Source: an uncultured Psychroserpens sp.
Lineage (GTDB): Bacteria; Bacteroidota; Bacteroidia; Flavobacteriales; Flavobacteriaceae
Reading direction: 5' to 3'
DNA: 64,000 bases
Assembly: GCF_947492715.1 (NCBI RefSeq)
Contig: NZ_CANLNS010000001.1
Coordinates: 1,240,001-1,304,000 of the forward strand
This document shows, piece by piece, positions 8,538-17,388 of the stretch. The position numbers and the translations under genes are program-made. Every line of letters starts with the position of its first letter. Within the stretch, counting starts at the first letter, position 1. The notes beneath the pieces are model-generated. The model saw only the letters and a list, made by a program, of their open reading frames with translations, was not told the origin of the DNA and ran no database searches.

Positions 8538-9872
8538 TTACGTCTTTTGTGAAAGTGATAAAAATAGTTGTCTGAATTTTATGATTAGCGGAATACCTCT
8601 TGCAATAATCCATAAGGTTAATGCAATAAAAACAGCGTATAACTTAAGGTCAAAGCTATCTAGTAAAAATAAAAGTGGAATAAAGACTAAACCAGTTGAC
8701 AAAAGGAGTAGGTTTCTAAGAAATTTCATTTTCCCCATGCCTTTAAATATCCCATCAAAAATAAAGGCTAATGCACAAAAAGGTTGCATTGCCAAAACAA
8801 TCCAATAGACGTTATAAAACTCATTGAGTACGGTTTGGTCTTTCGTGAAAATAGAACCAACAACATTATAAGTTATAAATCCAATGACGGCTAAAATAAT
8901 TCCAATACCAATGCCACATTTTATCAAAAACCGACTTAATTCCACCAATTTTTTATAGTCTTTTGCTCCTAATAATTTCCCAGACAGAATGTTTCCGGCA
9001 CTGGCATAACCATCAATAATGAAAGCTCCTAAAAACCAAAGATTTATAGCAATGGTATAGGCTGCAATGTATTGTGTTCCATATAATGTGGCGAAACTTG
9101 TTGCAAAATATAAGGTGGCATTTAAGGCTAGGGTTCTTACAAATAGATTCAAAACCATAACCGTAAATGTTTTAATTTCTTTATTAAACGGAAATGTAAC
9201 ACGCAACGAAATATCGGTCTTTTTTAGTAAAAAATAGGCTGAGCATAAGGCCATAATAATTTGAGCAATTACACTGGCGTATGCGGCTCCTTTGATATGC
9301 ATAGGGCTTATAAGTCCTTCTATACCATAAACAAAAGCAAAGTCCAATACAATATTAACGACGGTTCCAACAATAGCAATAATCATTGGAATGTAGGTGT
9401 TTTGAAGCCCTCTAAATGTGCCAAAAACAGCAATAGTAAAGAGTGTAAATGGAAAGCCAAAAACGCGAATATTGTAATACTCAACACTGTAATCTAATAT
9501 TTGACCAGAGGCATTATAGAAATTAAATATTTGAGAAGAGAATGGTAATGTGATGGCTATAATTATGAGGCTAATTGATGTGATAATAAAAATAGCCTGA
9601 GCAGGAAGATTTTTAACTGCATCTAACTGATTAGCGCCTAAATGTTGGGATACAATAGATGAAATAGCACTTCGTGTTTGACCAAATACCCAAATAAGCA
9701 TAGAGATAAAGGTCCCAACAATTCCAACAGCGGCTAAGGCTTCGGCAGCATTATGATCTACATTACCAATTATAGCAGTATCTGTAAGCGACAAGATAGG
9801 TTCGGCTACTCCAGATATTAATGCCGGAATGGCTAATTTATTGATGTTTTTTAATGTAATGTCTGTTTTCAA
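8538..9872 (-). CDS. MATE family efflux transporter
   Basis: This roughly 444-residue polytopic protein has about 12 membrane segments in two repeated halves. The opening INKLAIPALISGVAEPILSLTDTAIIGN is the MATE N-terminal signature of the DinF-like branch. Such proteins export cationic or other organic compounds using Na+ or H+ gradients. I place the start at the TTG at 9872, which overlaps the TGA stop of the upstream GNAT gene as TTGA. An in-frame TTG at 9890 would add six residues but would sit deeper in that gene. The substrate cannot be predicted. Confidence 0.85.
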   Translation of the reverse strand: MKTDITLKNINKLAIPALISGVAEPILSLTDTAIIGNVDHNAAEALAAVGIVGTFISMLIWVFGQTRSAISSIVSQHLGANQLDAVKNLPAQAIFIITSISLIIIAITLPFSSQIFNFYNASGQILDYSVEYYNIRVFGFPFTLFTIAVFGTFRGLQNTYIPMIIAIVGTVVNIVLDFAFVYGIEGLISPMHIKGAAYASVIAQIIMALCSAYFLLKKTDISLRVTFPFNKEIKTFTVMVLNLFVRTLALNATLYFATSFATLYGTQYIAAYTIAINLWFLGAFIIDGYASAGNILSGKLLGAKDYKKLVELSRFLIKCGIGIGIILAVIGFITYNVVGSIFTKDQTVLNEFYNVYWIVLAMQPFCALAFIFDGIFKGMGKMKFLRNLLLLSTGLVFIPLLFLLDSFDLKLYAVFIALTLWIIARGIPLIIKFRQLFLSLSQKT

Positions 9873-10369
9873 AAAATACGCTCGTAACAATAAAAAGGAA
9901 ACTCACTTTGCTTAGGAAAATAAATATTACCCAAGCGCTGATAGCCACGAAGTTCGTAAAATTTTTGGTTTCTTTTGTTCTCAGAGAAGGTGTCTAATCG
10001 AATAGAGGTATAGTTGTTTTCTATAGCGTGTGCTTCTGCAAAATTCATAAGTTGACGCGCATAACCTTGACCTTGATACTTTGGATGAATGGCTAACCGA
10101 TGAATGTAGATATTGTTTTCATTTGGAGTCAACCATGTCACAGGCATATACTCCTCGTCCATTAAGGTTGAGATTACTATACAGCCTTTAATACTGTTTT
10201 CAACATCTAGCACATATAATTCATCGCGCTCTACATCATTTTGAAAAGCAGATGGGTTTGGATAATGTTCGTTCCACTGAAATATTTGTTGATCGATCAT
10301 ATGTTTAGCACATGCCTTTGTGATGCTTATGATAGCATCTATATCCTTTAGAGTTGCTTTACGTATCAT
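9869..10369 (-). CDS. GNAT family N-acetyltransferase
   Basis: This 166-residue cytosolic protein has the GNAT fold. It shows IYIHRLAIHPKYQGQGYARQLMNFAEAHA, where the Q/R-x-x-G-x-G/A acetyl-CoA pyrophosphate loop (QGQGYA) follows strand beta4. The later segment LDTFSENKRNQKFYELRGYQ is the usual end of the domain. The acceptor is unknown. It is translationally coupled to the MATE exporter downstream, so the pair may modify and export the same class of compound, although this is only a guess from gene order. Confidence 0.85.
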   Translation of the reverse strand: MIRKATLKDIDAIISITKACAKHMIDQQIFQWNEHYPNPSAFQNDVERDELYVLDVENSIKGCIVISTLMDEEYMPVTWLTPNENNIYIHRLAIHPKYQGQGYARQLMNFAEAHAIENNYTSIRLDTFSENKRNQKFYELRGYQRLGNIYFPKQSEFPFYCYERIF

Positions 10370-10386
10370 ATTAATAGTTACCTTTG
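10354..10386 (+). promoter_or_regulatory. Probable sigma-A promoter for the universal stress gene
   Basis: TACCTTTG at 10379-10386 matches the Bacteroidota -7 consensus TAnnTTTG exactly. A TTG at 10354-10356 is 22 nt upstream, slightly longer than the usual 19. It would start transcription about 35 nt before the ATG at 10429. Confidence 0.5.
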
Positions 10387-10428
10387 CAAAAATTTATTTT
10401 AAACAAAGTTACTTTTAAATATTTGATT

Positions 10429-11223
10429 ATGAAGTCTATTCTTGTTCCTGTTGGTTCCTCTAAAAATGCTGAAAGCCATTTACAGTATGCTGTTGATTTT
10501 GCTAGAGCATTTGGTGCCAAATTATATGTTGTACAGATTTATAATGTTTATACAAAAGCAGGCACTATGATAAAGATTGATCACATATTGGAGCGCGAAA
10601 GTGTTACTTTTTTAAATAGTCATGTGTCTAAAATTGATACCAAAGGAGTAGACGTTGTTGTTAAAACATTTAAAGGAAAACTGGTAGATACGATAGAGTT
10701 GGCATGTGAAGCTCTAAATGTAGACCTCATTTTATTAGAGCCTCGAACGAACTCAATTAAAGATGAGGTATACTTAGGCAAAACTTCAGGGAAAATTGTT
10801 AAGCAAACGAATATTCCGGCATTAATTGTTCCAGAGGGTTATGTTTACAAACCGATTGTAAAGATTTTATTAGCCGTTAAATCTGCTATCATTAGAAAAG
10901 AAGATGCTTTAGATCCTTTAAAAGCAATAAAGAACCAGTTTAAAGCTGTAGTGAATTTACTTCTGGTAAAAACGCCATTTTTCAATGAAGGCGACTTAGA
11001 TGTTAATGATGATTTAGCGAGTTTAATTACAAATACTACAGTAAGTGAAAACGCCACAACACATCAAGGTGTTTTAGAACATTATACCAATAATAACCCT
11101 GATTTATTATGTGTTGTAAGACGTAAGCGTGGGTTTTTTGTGAAAAAATGGGAAAAGAGTACCATTTTAAAGAAAGACTTTAGTAGTGCTTTGCCTGTAT
11201 TGGTTTTAAGAGGTTTGAAATAA
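10429..11223 (+). CDS. Universal stress protein, tandem UspA domains
   Basis: This 264-residue cytosolic protein starts at the ATG at 10429 (MKSILVPVGSSKNAES). An upstream TTG at 10384 in the same frame overlaps the promoter and is not used here. The first UspA domain (about residues 1-140) has VPVGSSKNAESHLQYAVDFARAFGAKL, DLILLEPR and an ATP-loop-like GKTSGKIVKQTNIPALIVP. The second half (about 145-264) is a degenerate UspA domain ending ALPVLVLRG. Members of this family bind nucleotides and respond to starvation or stress. The specific role is unknown. Confidence 0.85.
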   Translation: MKSILVPVGSSKNAESHLQYAVDFARAFGAKLYVVQIYNVYTKAGTMIKIDHILERESVTFLNSHVSKIDTKGVDVVVKTFKGKLVDTIELACEALNVDLILLEPRTNSIKDEVYLGKTSGKIVKQTNIPALIVPEGYVYKPIVKILLAVKSAIIRKEDALDPLKAIKNQFKAVVNLLLVKTPFFNEGDLDVNDDLASLITNTTVSENATTHQGVLEHYTNNNPDLLCVVRRKRGFFVKKWEKSTILKKDFSSALPVLVLRGLK

Positions 11224-11228
11224 AAATT

Positions 11229-11302
11229 GGGGCATTAGCTCATTTGGCTAGAGCGCTACGCTGGCAGCGTAGAGGCGATCGGTTCGAATCCGATATGCTC
11301 CA
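11229..11302 (+). tRNA. tRNA-Ala (anticodon GGC)
   Basis: The full cloverleaf can be folded. A 7-bp acceptor stem (11229-11235 with 11295-11301) includes the G3:U70 wobble pair, the main identity element for alanyl-tRNA synthetase. The D-arm has AGCTC...GAGC. The anticodon stem CTACG/CGTAG encloses the loop CTGGCAG with anticodon GGC. The T-arm is ATCGG TTCGAAT CCGAT. The 3' CCA is not encoded: discriminator A is followed by CAC. It lies 5 bp after the universal stress gene and is followed by a terminator. Confidence 0.96.
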
Positions 11303-11316
11303 CACTGAATAACAGG

Positions 11317-11342
11317 GCTTCACAGTGATGTGAGGCTTTTTT
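11317..11342 (+). terminator. Intrinsic terminator after tRNA-Ala
   Basis: An 8-bp stem (11317-11324 with 11329-11336, one G-T pair) closes a GTGA loop and is followed by six T residues, 15 nt downstream of the tRNA. Confidence 0.85.
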
Positions 11343-11385
11343 ATATGATATGGAAATGTGTTTTAATATGGAAGCGCTTATTCAA

Positions 11386-13890
11386 TTAAAAATAGATACG
11401 TGCTACGGCATTTGTAGTAAGCCCTAAGGAAAACCTAGAGAATTTATTGACTTCAGTATTTACATTGACTCTATAATAGTTGTTAATGGCATTTTCTCTA
11501 TTTGATATATTCCAGATGGATGCACCTATTTCTGATCTAACAGAATTACTTAATTTGAACTTGTAAATGACTGAAGCATCAATTCTTAAATAGTCTGATA
11601 ATCGTTCATTATTTCCTTGATCAAAATTTACATTATCTTCAACTATTTCATTTCCGTTTAACGGTATAGACGTAGGTTTTCCTGTTCTGTAGTTTACTCC
11701 TGCTGAAATATTCCAAGATTTGTTACTAAAGGTTGTTCCTAGAGCAACCGAATGCGTTATATCAAAATTACTGGGGAATTCAATATCTTCAAGTGTTTCA
11801 AAAGTGTAAGTATTGTTCATGTATGAATAACTTAACCAAGTATTGAAATTGCTGAATTTCTTTCTGCATAAAAACTCAAAACCATAGACATCATAACTGC
11901 CTTTTTGCTTCGCGAATTCATATTTAGTAGTAAAACTTTGACTTTGGGAAGTTATGCCATCTACTATTTTATAATAAGCCTTAGCATCTAATAACCAACC
12001 ATTATTTTTGTATGTTATTCCAAATGAAACTTGCTTACTTTGAATGATTGGGATGCTATCGTTGTCAGTTAATTGCCAACGCCTTTTCTCAATACCTAAA
12101 AAGTCATTCTGAAAATTAACGATTTGTGATGTACTTTGATGTTTAAATTCGCCTTGTGCTTCAATTTCAATATGCTCTCCAATAGATTTTCTTAAGCTTA
12201 ATCTTGGTTCAAGAATTAACTCTTCAAATCGTGTTAAGTAATTTACTCTCAGTCCGCCTCTAACGGAAAAGTCTTTATTTGGGTTTTTGTACCAAACTTG
12301 ACCAAAAGCACTATGCTCTCTTAATATTTCTTCGTCTCGTCTCACAAATCGAGGTAAGTCAATATCATTTAAGTTTATGACCTCTGTTTCTGTAAATTGA
12401 TAACCAAGATTAAAGCGCCATTGATTTTGTTCATACAGGTTGTTTAACAAGACACTTGTTTCAGAAACAATATTCTCCTGTAGCTGTAGCTGATTGCTCA
12501 ATACATCAGCGTTAAGAGCTTCAAGTTTATATTCGCTATCATAAATATTGATTGTTGATGACAGCCTCTCACTCCATTGTCTTTTGTAGTTTAGCCCTAC
12601 TGCTAGACTGTTTTGCGTAATATTACTACCTCTGGTTCTTAATACGCCATCAATATCAGCCGTTTCATTGAAGCCTAAATCGTTATTAATTAGTATGAAA
12701 TTTAGTCTTATAAAATCTCTACTCGTAGGCTGATATAACCATCGTAGCGCTGTATCGTAAAAGTCGAATTCCTGATTAGAATTAGTAACATTTGCAATAT
12801 TATTTTCTGCTTCTGTGTCCTGAGTCACTCTATCGAAATAAACATCGTAAGTTGGTGTTCTTACAAAATCGTTCAAAGACTTTCTGGATGCAATCTGAAG
12901 TGACGACTTATTGCCTGTTGGAATATTCGAAAACAATTCTGCATTTAAAAAATTAAGACCAAAAACACCTTTGAATTTAGAATCAATTTGCTTATCTGTT
13001 TGCATTTGAATCGTACCAGAAACTCCATCTGTCAATGCTACATCTGAGCCATTATTAATAACGTTTGCAGTTTGAGTCATAAGCGGATTAAAACTCGAGA
13101 TGAGACCAAAAAAATGTCCCGTTTGATACATTTTGATATCATCCCAAAGCATCAAATTTTGGTCATTAGAACCACCTCGGATATTTATATTAGAAACAGT
13201 TTCATCAACACTCAAGATGCTTGGTAATGCCTGAACAGTTTGTAAGACATCTGATTCAATTAGACCAGGTAAAAGACTAAATCGTTTATAGTCTATTGAG
13301 GTTGTCCAATTGTGTCTTTTATCAATACCTTTAACGAGATACGCTTCAATGAGAACTGGGGAAATTAACTCTTGCTGAATAAGCATTACTATTATTCCAC
13401 AATCCTCTAAGTCAAAATATTTCACTTGACGCTCAATGGTTTTCAATCCAATATGTCTTATGATTACTAGTTCATTTTGGGATCTTATTTCAATTTCAAA
13501 ATAGCCATTTTCATCGGTTACTGAATGAGCAAATTTACCTGTAATAGTAGCGCCCATAAGAGGTTTTTTTAATTCTGAATCTTTGATATAACCACACAAT
13601 CGTATTGACTTAGAAATAGTATAAACTAAATCACTAACTCTCTCAAAAATTAGATTGGTTTGTTTTTCGAGATTTTTAAGTTTTGAATTTAAACTTAAAT
13701 CCTGTGATATAGGGGTTACAATGATGCTTTTTAAAAGATTACTTTCATAATTAAAGGTAATAGAATGCACTTTTGTAATTTGCTCAAGTACTTCAGATAC
13801 TGGAACTTTTTGCTCTGAATTTTGTCCGTGCGACTTAAATAATTGAAAAAAGCACAGAAATAGAAATATGTAAAACCTAGTTCTGTCCAT
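11386..13890 (-). CDS. TonB-dependent receptor with STN signalling domain (locus 1)
   Basis: This 834-residue outer-membrane receptor has, in order: a signal peptide (about 1-22), an STN/secretin-TonB short domain (about 24-95), a CarboxypepD_reg-like domain (about 97-175, IRLCGYIKDSELKKPLMGATITG), a plug (about 195-300, with VSNINIRGGSNDQNLMLWDDIKM) and a beta-barrel ending in Phe. The STN domain is the part that contacts FecR in FecA-type cell-surface signalling. The gene overlaps fecR by 14 bp and stands last in a sigma-fecR-receptor operon. It is paralogous to the receptor at 23530-25974, but that one lacks the CarboxypepD_reg domain. The ligand is unknown. Confidence 0.9.
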   Translation of the reverse strand: MDRTRFYIFLFLCFFQLFKSHGQNSEQKVPVSEVLEQITKVHSITFNYESNLLKSIIVTPISQDLSLNSKLKNLEKQTNLIFERVSDLVYTISKSIRLCGYIKDSELKKPLMGATITGKFAHSVTDENGYFEIEIRSQNELVIIRHIGLKTIERQVKYFDLEDCGIIVMLIQQELISPVLIEAYLVKGIDKRHNWTTSIDYKRFSLLPGLIESDVLQTVQALPSILSVDETVSNINIRGGSNDQNLMLWDDIKMYQTGHFFGLISSFNPLMTQTANVINNGSDVALTDGVSGTIQMQTDKQIDSKFKGVFGLNFLNAELFSNIPTGNKSSLQIASRKSLNDFVRTPTYDVYFDRVTQDTEAENNIANVTNSNQEFDFYDTALRWLYQPTSRDFIRLNFILINNDLGFNETADIDGVLRTRGSNITQNSLAVGLNYKRQWSERLSSTINIYDSEYKLEALNADVLSNQLQLQENIVSETSVLLNNLYEQNQWRFNLGYQFTETEVINLNDIDLPRFVRRDEEILREHSAFGQVWYKNPNKDFSVRGGLRVNYLTRFEELILEPRLSLRKSIGEHIEIEAQGEFKHQSTSQIVNFQNDFLGIEKRRWQLTDNDSIPIIQSKQVSFGITYKNNGWLLDAKAYYKIVDGITSQSQSFTTKYEFAKQKGSYDVYGFEFLCRKKFSNFNTWLSYSYMNNTYTFETLEDIEFPSNFDITHSVALGTTFSNKSWNISAGVNYRTGKPTSIPLNGNEIVEDNVNFDQGNNERLSDYLRIDASVIYKFKLSNSVRSEIGASIWNISNRENAINNYYRVNVNTEVNKFSRFSLGLTTNAVARIYF

Positions 13891-14779
13891 TCCTTATAAT
13901 GACCTCGTTAGTATTCTGAATTTCATAGGTCAAATTAAGGGGGTTCGTTATAGACTTTAAAGCATTTTCAAGATTGTCATGTTCAAAAGCACCTATGAAT
14001 TGAATACTCAAATCAGATGAATATTGTACCTTAATATTGTATTGCTTTTCTAGCTCGTCAATAACTTCCTCAAAAGAAGCGTTTTCAAATACACTCATAT
14101 TTTTAAGCCAGTAAGGCTCTGCTACGACAATATTCGATTTTATACTATGTCCTGATGATAGAACAAATTCAGTACCAGCAGGTAGCCTTATAATATCATT
14201 ATTATATGTGACTTGAACTAAGCCTTCATAACAAGAGACTTTAAAAATGCTATCCCTAGATAATACATTAAATTCTGTACCAAGAACACTGACTTTCCCA
14301 AATTTTGTATTTACATCAAAGCGTTTTCCTTTTTCAACATCAAAAAAGGCTTCTCCAAAAAGGTCTAATGACCTATTCTTATCCCAATTAGAATTAGAGT
14401 ATTCTAGACCAGATAATTGGTTAAGATTTACAATTGAATTATCAGGTAAAGTGATAGTTTGGTTTTGAGCTAAATTGGTCTTAAAAGAGCTTATTTGATC
14501 TTTGTTTAACAACGTAAACAATGCAAACCCAACAACAAGAGTAGCAGCAATACTAAAAGCAACTTTTAGCCAATTATTAGAAGTATTTTTTTGAGAAGCT
14601 AACTTTTTGTCTAACATATCAAAGGATTCGACTTTAGCATTTAAATAACCACTAAACTGTTGTGCGCTGTCAATAATTTCTTTATAGAACGTTGCATTTT
14701 CTAAAGCATTGAAAGACTCTGCCTCTAAAAGAGACAAATCATCATTCAACCATTTTTTTACTAAATACTCTTCGTTCAT
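13877..14779 (-). CDS. FecR family anti-sigma regulator (locus 1)
   Basis: This 300-residue inner-membrane protein has a cytosolic N-terminal helix region (about 1-70) that should bind the ECF sigma factor. One membrane span follows (about 71-91, VAFSIAATLVVGFALFTLL). The periplasmic FecR domain (about 97-195) has LPDNSIVNLNQLSGLEYS, LFGEAFFDVEKGKRFDVNTKFGKVSVLGTEFNV and CYEGLVQVTY. The C-terminal DUF4974/STN-like region (about 225-298) should contact the receptor. A locus-specific promoter lies directly upstream in the gap after the sigma gene, so fecR and the receptor are probably under control of this sigma factor. Confidence 0.92.
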   Translation of the reverse strand: MNEEYLVKKWLNDDLSLLEAESFNALENATFYKEIIDSAQQFSGYLNAKVESFDMLDKKLASQKNTSNNWLKVAFSIAATLVVGFALFTLLNKDQISSFKTNLAQNQTITLPDNSIVNLNQLSGLEYSNSNWDKNRSLDLFGEAFFDVEKGKRFDVNTKFGKVSVLGTEFNVLSRDSIFKVSCYEGLVQVTYNNDIIRLPAGTEFVLSSGHSIKSNIVVAEPYWLKNMSVFENASFEEVIDELEKQYNIKVQYSSDLSIQFIGAFEHDNLENALKSITNPLNLTYEIQNTNEVIIRNGQN

Positions 14780-14791
14780 AAAATAGGGTTA

Positions 14792-14825
14792 TATTCTTAA
14801 AACAATTTAAATTATAATTGTCCCA
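14792..14825 (-). promoter_or_regulatory. Putative ECF promoter (type 1) before fecR/receptor
   Basis: On the minus strand, TGGGACAATT (14825-14816), 10 nt, then TTGTTTTAAGAATA (14805-14792) lie in the sigma-fecR gap. The same two blocks with the same 10-nt spacing occur before the lipoprotein gene at 15506. The leader to the fecR ATG would be very short (about 12 nt or less). Confidence 0.6.
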
Positions 14826-14828
14826 GAA

Positions 14829-15353
14829 TTATTTTCGCTTGAGCTCTTCAAGCTCATTTTTTAATTTGTTAAAAGCCGCATAAATTCTGTGCTCAGCGAC
14901 TTTTTTGGTGATTCCTAAAATTTCTGCAACTTCTTTATGAGTTTTACCATCTACCTTGTTCAGTAAGAATGCAACTCTTTCTTCTTCCTTTAACTGTGAT
15001 AATACACGTTCAAATCGGGTTAGAAATTCTTTTTTGCGTAGAATAAATTCTGGAGATTCGTTTGTGTAATCCTTTGGTTTTACTTGTTGATGTTTTAAAA
15101 CAACCTTTTGGTGCTTGACCTCGTTGAGCATCATATTATTTGCTGTGGTGTATAAATATGATTTAGCAGTTTCTGGCTTGATTTTAGCACAATTTTTCCA
15201 GAGTTTAATAAATGCTTCTTGAACTTTGTCTGCTGGATTTAATAATTGACCATATTTATATAAAAGAATATTGCTCAATGATTGAGCATACTTCTCGTAA
15301 AGTTTTGAGAAGCGAGTCTTATCACATATATCTTGATGTAATGATTTTGACAA
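14829..15353 (-). CDS. ECF RNA polymerase sigma factor (locus 1)
   Basis: This 174-residue protein contains only sigma regions 2 and 4, as in FecI-type ECF factors of Bacteroidota. Region 2 is about residues 15-85 (LYEKYAQSLSNILLYKYGQ...DKVQEAFIKLWKN...KSYLYTTANNMMLNEVKHQ). Region 4 is about 110-165 (LSQLKEEERVAFLLNKVDGKTHKEVAEILGITKKVAEHRIYAAFNKLK) with a helix-turn-helix. It is first in an operon with fecR and a receptor. It shares the NEV-x-H-x-KVVLKHQ linker with the sigma factor at 22019, so the two loci probably arose by duplication. Confidence 0.93.
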   Translation of the reverse strand: MSKSLHQDICDKTRFSKLYEKYAQSLSNILLYKYGQLLNPADKVQEAFIKLWKNCAKIKPETAKSYLYTTANNMMLNEVKHQKVVLKHQQVKPKDYTNESPEFILRKKEFLTRFERVLSQLKEEERVAFLLNKVDGKTHKEVAEILGITKKVAEHRIYAAFNKLKNELEELKRK

Positions 15354-15410
15354 GGATTCAGTTTTTCAATTTCTATATAGAAAGATAAATAAAAAAAATT
15401 CATCTTTTCT

Positions 15411-15444
15411 TGGGACAATTTTTTAATGGGTTGTTTTAAGAATA
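15411..15444 (+). promoter_or_regulatory. Putative ECF promoter (type 1) before the Asp-rich lipoprotein
   Basis: TGGGACAATT (15411-15420), 10 nt, then TTGTTTTAAGAATA (15431-15444). Both blocks and the spacing are identical to the element before fecR at 14792-14825. The leader to the ATG at 15506 is about 55 nt. Confidence 0.6.
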
Positions 15445-15505
15445 AAGAGGTTATTTAAAAACTAATTGATTAACGAACTTAAGATTTAATAAAATCCATT
15501 CCATT

Positions 15506-17287
15506 ATGAAAACATTGAAACCAATTTTACTACTAGTTATAGGTTTTTTATTCACTATGACATCTTGTAGAACCGAAGACGATTTAGCAATCGACCCGCC
15601 TGTTGAAGACACTATTGAAGCGAATTCAACAATTGCTAACCTTATGAGTAACGTTGCATCCAATGATGGTTCTGACGATAACATTATAGATAATGCCAAT
15701 TGTTTAAGCGTGCAGTTACCCGTTACCGTAACAGTTAATGGTATCGAGATTACCATTAATGATGATGATGGTTATCAGGATATTGAAGATATTATCGACT
15801 TATTTGACGACGATGTAGATTCTGTTGTGATTTCATATCCAATAACAGTTATACTAACTGATTTTTCCACTGTTACAGTCAACTCAGATTCTGAATTAGC
15901 AATACTAGTAGCAGATTGCAATGGCGAAAACGAAGATGATGACGATATAGAATGTATAGACTTTCAGTATCCAATTACGGCATCTATATATGATGAAAAC
16001 AACGATTTAATCAATTCTATAACAATCAATAATGATAATGATATGTATGATTTTATTGATGATTTAGACGAATTTGCAGCGGTAACAATTAACTTCCCGA
16101 TTATAGTGATTTTTATAGATGGAACTACGCAGACTATAAATAACATACAAGAATTAGAGGGTGTCATTGAGATTGCAGATGATAGCTGTGATGAAGATGA
16201 TGATAATGATTTTGATGATGATGATTGTGATAACTGTACGACCAATGACCTAGAAACTGTTTTTGCGGATTGTTCTGAATGGACTGTTGATAAATTAGAA
16301 CGCAATGACGATGACCTTGAGGACAATTATGTAGGATATGTATTTGAATTTAATAGTGATGGAACAATTTTAGTTACTCAAGGAACTAACTCTTTTAATG
16401 GAACTTGGGAAGCTTCAGGTACAGGTAATAATATTTCCGTCGTTATAAATGTTACAGGATTGCCTGATTTTAATGATACATGGAATTTACATGAAATTGA
16501 ACAAGATGATGACGAAGTAGATGTAGACCTAAGATTAGGTGATGATAGATTACGCTTTGAAAGTGATTGTCAGTCTAATGGGTCAATCAATGACACGGCT
16601 TTAGTTAACGCCCTTATAAATGGAGATTGGTATATAACTTATTTCTTTGATGATACTGACGAAACATCAGATTTTTCAGATTACGTATTTAATTTTTCAT
16701 CTGATAATACTGCAACAGCGACAGATACAAGTGGATCTACTAATGGTTCATGGTCAACAACATCGGGAGATGATACCGAGCTTGGATTAAACCTAAACTT
16801 TGGAACTGGTATTCCCTTAGATGAATTAGCTGACGATTGGGATGTTCTTGAAGTAACTAATGATATAATTAGGCTAAAAGATGTTAGTGGTGGAGATGGT
16901 TCGGAAGATTTTTTAACCTTTGAAAGAAACCCATTCGACGGAGGCAATGGTAATGATGATTTGGAAGCAATACTAACAGACGGGTTATGGATAGTTGCAT
17001 CTTATACTGAAGATGCTGATGACCAAACCTCTAACTATTCAGGTTACGAATTAGATTTTAATATGGATGGTTCTGTATCAGCATCAAACGGTTCTAATAC
17101 AAATAATGGAACTTGGTCTGTATTTAGCTCAGGAAATCAAATGGCTTTAGATTTTGTAACAGATATACCTTTTGAAGAATTTAATGATGATGACTGGGAT
17201 GTTATTTCTGTTTCAAGTACTGAAGTGGTTATCCAAGATGTGAGCGGCGGCGGCGGAACAGATACTTTAACTCTTCAAAAACTATAG
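15506..17287 (+). CDS. Asp-rich repeat lipoprotein (surface protein of locus 1)
   Basis: This 593-residue protein has a lipoprotein signal peptide with lipobox ending at C21 (FTMTSC). It is built from two kinds of repeat. Two N-terminal modules (about 66-138 and 150-228) each hold paired beta-rich units with YPIT and INFP-like strands and a DIDDL/DIIDLF helix. Three C-terminal modules (about 250-355, 367-476 and 486-593) share W-x(10-15)-GY-x-F-F-x-DGT, GTW and DDWDV-x-E/S, a lipocalin-like pattern. An acidic Cys-containing linker (about 228-244) joins them. The very high Asp content suggests calcium binding, although this is inference. It is divergent from sigma factor 1 and shares its promoter motif. 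No function is known. Confidence 0.8.
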   Translation: MKTLKPILLLVIGFLFTMTSCRTEDDLAIDPPVEDTIEANSTIANLMSNVASNDGSDDNIIDNANCLSVQLPVTVTVNGIEITINDDDGYQDIEDIIDLFDDDVDSVVISYPITVILTDFSTVTVNSDSELAILVADCNGENEDDDDIECIDFQYPITASIYDENNDLINSITINNDNDMYDFIDDLDEFAAVTINFPIIVIFIDGTTQTINNIQELEGVIEIADDSCDEDDDNDFDDDDCDNCTTNDLETVFADCSEWTVDKLERNDDDLEDNYVGYVFEFNSDGTILVTQGTNSFNGTWEASGTGNNISVVINVTGLPDFNDTWNLHEIEQDDDEVDVDLRLGDDRLRFESDCQSNGSINDTALVNALINGDWYITYFFDDTDETSDFSDYVFNFSSDNTATATDTSGSTNGSWSTTSGDDTELGLNLNFGTGIPLDELADDWDVLEVTNDIIRLKDVSGGDGSEDFLTFERNPFDGGNGNDDLEAILTDGLWIVASYTEDADDQTSNYSGYELDFNMDGSVSASNGSNTNNGTWSVFSSGNQMALDFVTDIPFEEFNDDDWDVISVSSTEVVIQDVSGGGGTDTLTLQKL

Positions 17288-17321
17288 TTTATAAACGTGT
17301 TAAAAAGGTGAAATATGATAT

Positions 17322-17360
17322 AATTAAAAGCCCAAAACGAAAGTTTTGGGCTTAATTTTG
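17322..17360. terminator. Bidirectional intrinsic terminator
   Basis: An 11-bp stem (17328-17338 with 17343-17353) closes a GAAA tetraloop and is flanked by A-rich and T-rich tracts. It lies between two convergent genes (ends at 17287 and 17389) and can serve both. Confidence 0.85.
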
Positions 17361-17388
17361 AACTAAACCGCGTTTAGTTCTCCCTTAA

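Noticed and set aside
14780-14789. AAAATAGGGT next to the fecR start of locus 1, similar to the type 2 promoter
   Set aside because: It points away from fecR (plus strand, while the gene is on minus), and no matching CATGT-like block follows at 13 nt.
15964-16326. 120-residue Ser-rich ORF on the minus strand inside the lipoprotein gene
   Set aside because: It is the reverse reading of the Asp-rich repeats. The low-complexity composition explains the open frame.
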